A stretch of DNA of 11,221 nt from Desulfofustis sp. (GTDB lineage Bacteria > Desulfobacterota > Desulfobulbia > Desulfobulbales > Desulfocapsaceae). Position 1 is the first letter of the stretch. Every line of letters starts with the position of its first letter. Positions 6,840-11,221 of the stretch are shown in pieces. The translations under genes were made by a program, and so were the position numbers. Below the pieces are notes generated by a model. That model worked only from the letters and a program-made list of their open reading frames with translations, did not search any database and was not told where the DNA came from. Location of the stretch: assembly GCA_029287755.1 (NCBI GenBank), contig JARFQM010000341.1, forward strand, positions 1 through 11,221, in the 5' to 3' direction.

Positions 6840-9809
6840 GTGACACAGGCAAAAAAGAGCGTGAGGAACGCAGACATCAACGAGTATATAGCGGCCCTCA
6901 AAGCGTCTCGCAAATTCGGCATTCAGATTGTCTCGCACAAGACCATCGAAGCAACTCCGGCCGTCTATGAAACCGTCCGGACCACTCTGCATCCGCGTAT
7001 CATACGGGCCCTGAAGAAGCATGACTTCTCCGGTTTCTACTCCCATCAGGCCGAGGCTGTGGAGCTGATTCAACAGGGCAATGACGTGGTGGTGGCAACA
7101 CCAACCGCCTCTGGCAAGAGTTTGATCTACCACATCCCGACCCTGCAGCGCTATTTTGAAGAGCCTGAGTCGCGGGCCCTCTATCTTTTTCCTCTCAAGG
7201 CCTTGGCCCAGGATCAGCACAAGGCGCTGTCCCGGTTCTACTCATCCAGCAGCGATGATGGGGAAAAAGGCAGCGGCTTCTGCGCCGTCTATGATGGAGA
7301 CACCAAGCCCCACCAGCGCAGCAGGCTAAGAAAGAATCCGCCAGCCGTGCTGATAACCAACCCGGACATGGTTCACCTGTCCATGCTTTCCTATCACGAC
7401 AGCTGGAGCGATTTCTTTCGCGCTCTCAAGTACGTGGTCATAGACGAAATTCATACTTATCGCGGGCTTTTTGGCGCCCACATGGCATGGGTGCTGCGAA
7501 GACTGAGAAGAATAGCCGAACATTATGGGGCCGATCCCTCATTTGTGATGCTCTCGGCGACCGTGGGAAATCCTGGACAACTGGGCTCAAAACTTATCGG
7601 CAGAGACGTGCAGGTGGTAGCGGAAAGCGGCGCGCCGACAGGAAGAAAACACATACTGTTTCTCAACCCCTGGGACAGTGCGGCACACACCACCGCCCAG
7701 CTTCTCGAAGCAGCCCTGAAGAGGGGATTGAGAACCATAGTCTACACCAAATCGCGCAAGATGACCGAACTCATCACCATGTGGACTCGGTCCCGTGTCG
7801 GACCACTTGCCGACCGGCTGAGCTCGTATCGCGCGGGCTTCCTGCCGGAAGACCGGCGTGCCATCGAAAAACGGCTGGCATCCGGAGAACTGCTGGGGGT
7901 CATCTCGACTTCTGCTCTCGAGCTGGGGATCGACATCGGCGATCTGGATCTTTGCATTCTCGTCGGCTATCCCGGCTCTATAATGGCCACCTGGCAGCGC
8001 AGCGGCAGAGTGGGGCGACGATCATCTGAGTCGGCAGTCATAATGGTGGGCGGTGAAGATGCGCTGGACCAGTATTTCATGAGAAACCCGGAGGATTTTT
8101 TTTCGAGAAAGCCCGAGCATGCGCCACTGAATCCTTTCAACTCCAAAATCTCCGGGCAGCATCTTCATTGCGCCGCGGCTGAGATGTTTATCTCCAGGGA
8201 AGAAAACCTGGTGAAATCGGCGCCGCACATCGAAGCTCAGATCGATCTTCTCACCCAACAGTCAATCCTCCACCAGGACGCCAGCGGCGAGCGCTGGTAT
8301 GCCAGCCGGAAAAAGCCTCAGAATCAAATCAGTCTCAGGGGAGGCGGGGTACAGCTGGTGATCATCGATAAGGCCAGCGGAGAAATCATTGGTGAGATCG
8401 ATGGCGGCAGGGCCCTGAAAGAAGCCCATCCTGGAGCGGTATATCTGCATCATTCACGAATCCTTCTGGTGGACCATCTCGACATCGACGGCAGAGAGGT
8501 GGTGGTGGGCGAGTTTCGCTCAAATTTTTACACTCGACCTCACCTGCACAAGGAGACAGAAATCCTGGAACTATACGGCAGCAAACATGTTTTTGGCTGC
8601 CGCGTATCGTGGGGACGGCTCAAAGTGGTGGAGCAGGTGACCGGCTATTCAAAAATCAACAATTTCACTCAAAGGGTTGCTTCCACCTATCCTCTCGAGC
8701 TTCCTGAACAAGTCATTGAAACCGAGGGATTATGGCTCGATCTGACCGAGGATCAACGGACCTATCTCGAAGACAGGAAGATGCACTTCATGGGCGCGAT
8801 TCATGCGCTCGAGCACGCCATGATCGCCATGTATCCCCTTTTGATCCTATGTGACCGCAACGATATCGGCGGCATTTCCTGTCCCCATCACCCCCAAACC
8901 GACAGAGCCTCGATCTTCATTTACGACGGTTACGGCGGCGGCGCCGGCCTCAGTGAAGAAGCCTACCTGTTGATAGAAAACCTGCTGGCAGAGACGATGA
9001 GGACAATTCGTTCCTGCCCCTGTGAAACCGGCTGTCCTTCATGCGTCCATTCCCCGAAGTGCGGCTCCGGCAACCGGCCTATCGACAAGCAGGCCAGCCT
9101 GGCACTGCTGGAGACGGTTATCAACAGCCCAGAGGCTCAAAACAATGATTCGCCGCCTCTTGTGGATACCTCTTTGCCCGTCACAACCGCTCAGCCTGGT
9201 CAAAATAGTGAATCGTCGGTCACGGGCCTCGATGCCGTGCCTGATCACTATTGTGTATTTGATCTAGAGACCCAGCGTTCTGCCACAGAATCGGGCGGCT
9301 GGAGCATGGCCCACAGAATGGGAGTGTCGGTCGGGGTAATTTATGATTCGCAGCTCGATGGTTTCGTGACCTACTTCGAGGATGAAATCGACCGCTTGAT
9401 AGAACATCTTTTCAGCTGCCAGCTGGTGGTGGGCTATAACTGCAAACGGTTCGACTATCTGGTATTGACACCCTATACCAGGGAGGACCTTCAGGCGCTA
9501 CCAACCCTTGATCTTCTCGAAGAAATTCACAGCCGGCTCGGTTATCGGCTCAGTCTGAACCGAGTGATTGAAGAGACACTGGGGTGTAAGAAATCAGCTA
9601 ACGGAACCCAGGCGCTGGCCTGGTATAAAGAGGGAAAACTGCGGGAGATCGCTGACTACTGCCAAGAGGATGTAAGACTTACCCGCAATCTGTTTCTCTA
9701 TGCAGTCGAATCCTCGCACCTCCTGTTCCGCAACAAGGCGGGAAAGAGCGTTCGTCTTCCACTGCCGTTGGATCAGAGGATTAGCACGATCACCGGAGGG
9801 GCGGGCTGA
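6840..9809 (+). CDS. MrfA/YprA-type DEAD/H helicase fused to MrfB/YprB-type DEDD exonuclease
   Basis: 989 residues from GTG 6840, which has CAAGG 9 bases upstream; TTG 6831 is also open but has AAGG directly against it. Helicase core: Gln70, Walker A ATPTASGKS with Lys93, DEIH (202-205), SAT (239-241) and QRSGRVGR (386-393). The DUF1998 region follows: Cys681, YDGYGGGAG (695-703), then a zinc cluster with Cys726, 728, 732, 735 and 741 in the MrfA pattern. Residues about 755-800 are a Ser/Pro/Gln/Asn-rich linker. The last 190 residues are an RNase H-like 3'-5' exonuclease domain: FDLE with Asp808 and Glu810, Asp872 in KRFDYL, and YCQED with Tyr940 and Asp944, so all DEDD acids are present. In Bacillus subtilis, MrfA (helicase) and MrfB (exonuclease) are separate neighbouring genes acting in UvrABC-independent repair of mitomycin C adducts. 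A similar DNA-repair role is inferred. Confidence 0.92.
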   Translation: MTQAKKSVRNADINEYIAALKASRKFGIQIVSHKTIEATPAVYETVRTTLHPRIIRALKKHDFSGFYSHQAEAVELIQQGNDVVVATPTASGKSLIYHIPTLQRYFEEPESRALYLFPLKALAQDQHKALSRFYSSSSDDGEKGSGFCAVYDGDTKPHQRSRLRKNPPAVLITNPDMVHLSMLSYHDSWSDFFRALKYVVIDEIHTYRGLFGAHMAWVLRRLRRIAEHYGADPSFVMLSATVGNPGQLGSKLIGRDVQVVAESGAPTGRKHILFLNPWDSAAHTTAQLLEAALKRGLRTIVYTKSRKMTELITMWTRSRVGPLADRLSSYRAGFLPEDRRAIEKRLASGELLGVISTSALELGIDIGDLDLCILVGYPGSIMATWQRSGRVGRRSSESAVIMVGGEDALDQYFMRNPEDFFSRKPEHAPLNPFNSKISGQHLHCAAAEMFISREENLVKSAPHIEAQIDLLTQQSILHQDASGERWYASRKKPQNQISLRGGGVQLVIIDKASGEIIGEIDGGRALKEAHPGAVYLHHSRILLVDHLDIDGREVVVGEFRSNFYTRPHLHKETEILELYGSKHVFGCRVSWGRLKVVEQVTGYSKINNFTQRVASTYPLELPEQVIETEGLWLDLTEDQRTYLEDRKMHFMGAIHALEHAMIAMYPLLILCDRNDIGGISCPHHPQTDRASIFIYDGYGGGAGLSEEAYLLIENLLAETMRTIRSCPCETGCPSCVHSPKCGSGNRPIDKQASLALLETVINSPEAQNNDSPPLVDTSLPVTTAQPGQNSESSVTGLDAVPDHYCVFDLETQRSATESGGWSMAHRMGVSVGVIYDSQLDGFVTYFEDEIDRLIEHLFSCQLVVGYNCKRFDYLVLTPYTREDLQALPTLDLLEEIHSRLGYRLSLNRVIEETLGCKKSANGTQALAWYKEGKLREIADYCQEDVRLTRNLFLYAVESSHLLFRNKAGKSVRLPLPLDQRISTITGGAG

Positions 9810-9816
9810 TAAAAGA

Positions 9817-10278
9817 TCAGGGCCAGAGCAGCGGCTGGTAAATCCAGCCGATGAGACCGGTGGAGTGTTTGAGCTTGAGCCATTTACCCTGGGTGTCCAG
9901 TCTGGTGAGTACTACACCCCGGTCGACGGTGGCGATGACCGCACTGTTGGTTGTGGGCTCTGCTCTCATGTTGACGTTTTTGTTGCCGTTGACAATGACG
10001 GTATTGCCTTCGGTGACGAGCGACTGGTGAAGCCAGCCTGAGTCGTTTTCGAAATCGACGATCTTCAACCACTCACCCTGGGTCGCTATAACCTTCAAGG
10101 GGTAACCTTGAAAAAGCTCCATCGAAACTTCATAATTAGTTCCGGCTCCGGTTCTGACGTTTACGTTGTCTCCTTTGACGCTGACGTATTCAGCACAAAA
10201 AGCCCCGGAAACGATAACCAAACTGAGAAATAAGAGCAGGACGGAAGCAATGATGAATTTTCTGGTCGCCGTAAACAT
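9817..10278 (-). CDS. exported protein with two bacterial SH3 domains
   Basis: 153 residues. The start has a basic patch (Arg6, Lys7), a hydrophobic core (about 9-24) and small residues near 24-29, so it is a Sec signal peptide; cleavage is likely between residues 26 and 30. The rest is two SH3b repeats: about 31-88 (NVNVRTGAGTNYEV ... GEWLKIVD ... GWLHQSLV) and about 94-150 (NVNMRAEPTTNSAV ... GKWLKLKH ... GWIYQPLL). Such domains commonly bind peptidoglycan or other cell-wall ligands in the periplasm, but there is no enzymatic domain here. It lies downstream of, and on the same strand as, the LD-carboxypeptidase gene, with its own strong promoter. It converges on the helicase gene with a 7-base gap. 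No strong Shine-Dalgarno precedes the ATG. Exact role unknown; an envelope location is well supported. Confidence 0.9.
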   Translation of the reverse strand: MFTATRKFIIASVLLLFLSLVIVSGAFCAEYVSVKGDNVNVRTGAGTNYEVSMELFQGYPLKVIATQGEWLKIVDFENDSGWLHQSLVTEGNTVIVNGNKNVNMRAEPTTNSAVIATVDRGVVLTRLDTQGKWLKLKHSTGLIGWIYQPLLWP

Positions 10279-10329
10279 ACAATGATAACCTATAGTTGAA
10301 GATTAAAAGAAAGTTTCGGATGAACTACA

Positions 10330-10358
10330 TTTATACAATTTTCAAAGGTTGAAGTCAA
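10330..10358 (-). promoter_or_regulatory. strong sigma70-type promoter for the SH3-domain gene
   Basis: On the minus strand, TTGACT (10353-10358) and TATAAA (10330-10335) are separated by exactly 17 bases, each one base from consensus. It sits in the 88-base gap right after the LD-carboxypeptidase stop (10367) and would give a leader of about 45 bases before the ATG at 10278. This indicates that the SH3-domain gene can be expressed separately from the upstream gene. No terminator was seen between the two genes. Confidence 0.65.
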
Positions 10359-10366
10359 TCACCTTG

Positions 10367-11221
10367 TTATTGTTCAAAGAAGTGCAACGTGCCGGTGTCG
10401 CTGTCCATGGCAGCAGGGGCTCCAAGTGGCACCGTCAGGTTTCTGCGGCAATGGCCAATCGGGAAATTGCCCCATAGCGGAACCGGGTTTGCAGCCGTCA
10501 ACTCGGCAACCCTGGCCCAGACGAATTCATTTCTTCTCATTCTGTCCACCGCCTCGACGGTGTCGTCACTGAACTGTCCGAGAATGACTCCATTTATCTC
10601 TTTTACCTCACCGCTTAACCACAACTGGGTCAGAAGTCTGTCGAGCCGGTAAAGTGGTTCGTTGACATCTTCGAGCAGCAGAATGGCGCCTGCCAGACGG
10701 GGAAACCAGGGAGTCCCCAGCAGGGTGACGAGACTGGACAGGTTGCCGCCCAAGAGAGGGCCGCTTGCGGAAGCGGCTGGTCTTATTACTTCTATATTCT
10801 CCTTGAGGCTGCGATGCCAATCGCCTTTGAGGCAGTGAAAAAGCCGCTCCTGACTAGGCTGATCGCAATCGCTCAGGGCTGCAAGTCCGGGACCGTGCAG
10901 GCACATGGTGCCGGTTTTATCGATTATGTGGTTATGGAGGATGGTAATATCTGAGAAACCGATGAATATTTTGGGCTGTACGCGGAGCAGATCGAGGTCG
11001 AGATGGGTCAGCAGGCGAAGAGAGCCAAAGCCGCCTCGGAGACAGAAGATGGCCTTGATCTCTTGTCTTTCCCAGAGACGATGCAGCTCCTTGATTCTGG
11101 CCTCATCGGTATCGGCAAGATAGCCGTATCCGGGCCATTTCTTCTCAGCTTCGTAAATTTCAAACCCCATATCCCTGATGAGCTCGCAGCCCCTGCGGTA
11201 GCGTTCATGCTCAGCAAGGTA
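10367..11221 (-). CDS. muramoyltetrapeptide LD-carboxypeptidase (S66 family), 5' end outside window
   Basis: The last 284 residues are visible and the frame is open to the window edge. The 17 codons before the first internal ATG (11170) read as proper S66 sequence (YLAEHERYRRGCELI), so the real start lies outside. The enzyme removes the terminal D-Ala from murein tetrapeptides during peptidoglycan recycling, normally in the cytoplasm. The family motifs are clear: RGGFGSLRLL, then GFSD holding the nucleophile Ser (codon at 10952-10954), LLLEDVNE with the catalytic Glu (10670-10672), YRLDRLLTQL, and GHCRRNLTVPLG with the catalytic His (10451-10453). The Ser-Glu-His triad is therefore complete. 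The start of the protein cannot be judged. The SH3-domain gene follows on the same strand after 88 bases, so a cell-wall theme is plausible. The ldcA name is likely, but the exact substrate is not shown by sequence. Confidence 0.93.
   Translation of the reverse strand, partial: YLAEHERYRRGCELIRDMGFEIYEAEKKWPGYGYLADTDEARIKELHRLWERQEIKAIFCLRGGFGSLRLLTHLDLDLLRVQPKIFIGFSDITILHNHIIDKTGTMCLHGPGLAALSDCDQPSQERLFHCLKGDWHRSLKENIEVIRPAASASGPLLGGNLSSLVTLLGTPWFPRLAGAILLLEDVNEPLYRLDRLLTQLWLSGEVKEINGVILGQFSDDTVEAVDRMRRNEFVWARVAELTAANPVPLWGNFPIGHCRRNLTVPLGAPAAMDSDTGTLHFFEQ

Noticed and set aside
9832..9850. Perfect 7-base-pair hairpin (CGGCTGG/CCAGCCG) between the converging helicase and SH3 genes
   Set aside because: It lies within the SH3-gene coding end, and no T-run follows on either strand, so it is not supported as an intrinsic terminator.

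Overview
The window is ordinary chromosomal DNA of a Gram-negative bacterium. It has tight gene packing, short operons, moderate GC, a tRNA gene with an encoded CCA, a lipoprotein, a Sec-exported protein and a murein LD-carboxypeptidase. The gene mix and protein style suggest the Desulfobacterota (sulfate-reducer type, for example Desulfobulbales); this is an impression, not a search result. No insertion sequence, CRISPR array, rRNA, prophage or integrase was seen, and no intergenic gap exceeds about 300 bases.

Layout: (1) Bases 1-1862, plus strand: the 3' end of an unrecognised gene, an overlapping small unrecognised gene, and thiL (thiamine-phosphate kinase). (2) Bases 1869-4016, minus strand: an alpha/beta hydrolase, a lone amino-acid-type binding lipoprotein and a eukaryote-like dCMP deaminase, read in that order with a 4-base overlap and a 7-base gap. 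(3) Bases 4067-4260, minus strand: tRNA-His(GTG) with a candidate promoter and an intrinsic terminator. (4) Bases 4261-4911, minus strand: an unrecognised protein with a zinc ribbon at each end. (5) Bases 5017-6711, minus strand: a prephenate dehydratase-like domain, an ACT domain and prephenate dehydrogenase fused in one protein. (6) Bases 6840-9809, plus strand: a very large MrfA/YprA-type helicase (DEAD/H core plus DUF1998 zinc module) fused to a MrfB/YprB-type DEDD exonuclease. (7) Bases 9817-11221, minus strand: an exported protein with two bacterial SH3 domains under its own strong promoter, and the LD-carboxypeptidase gene that runs off the right edge.

The two most notable items are fusions. 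The helicase-nuclease joins in one chain the two proteins that act in the Bacillus MrfAB mitomycin-adduct repair pathway. The PheA-like/ACT/TyrA protein joins both enzymes that act on prephenate, but its dehydratase half has altered signature motifs. Most other genes are housekeeping (thiamine diphosphate, dTMP supply, cell-wall turnover, translation).
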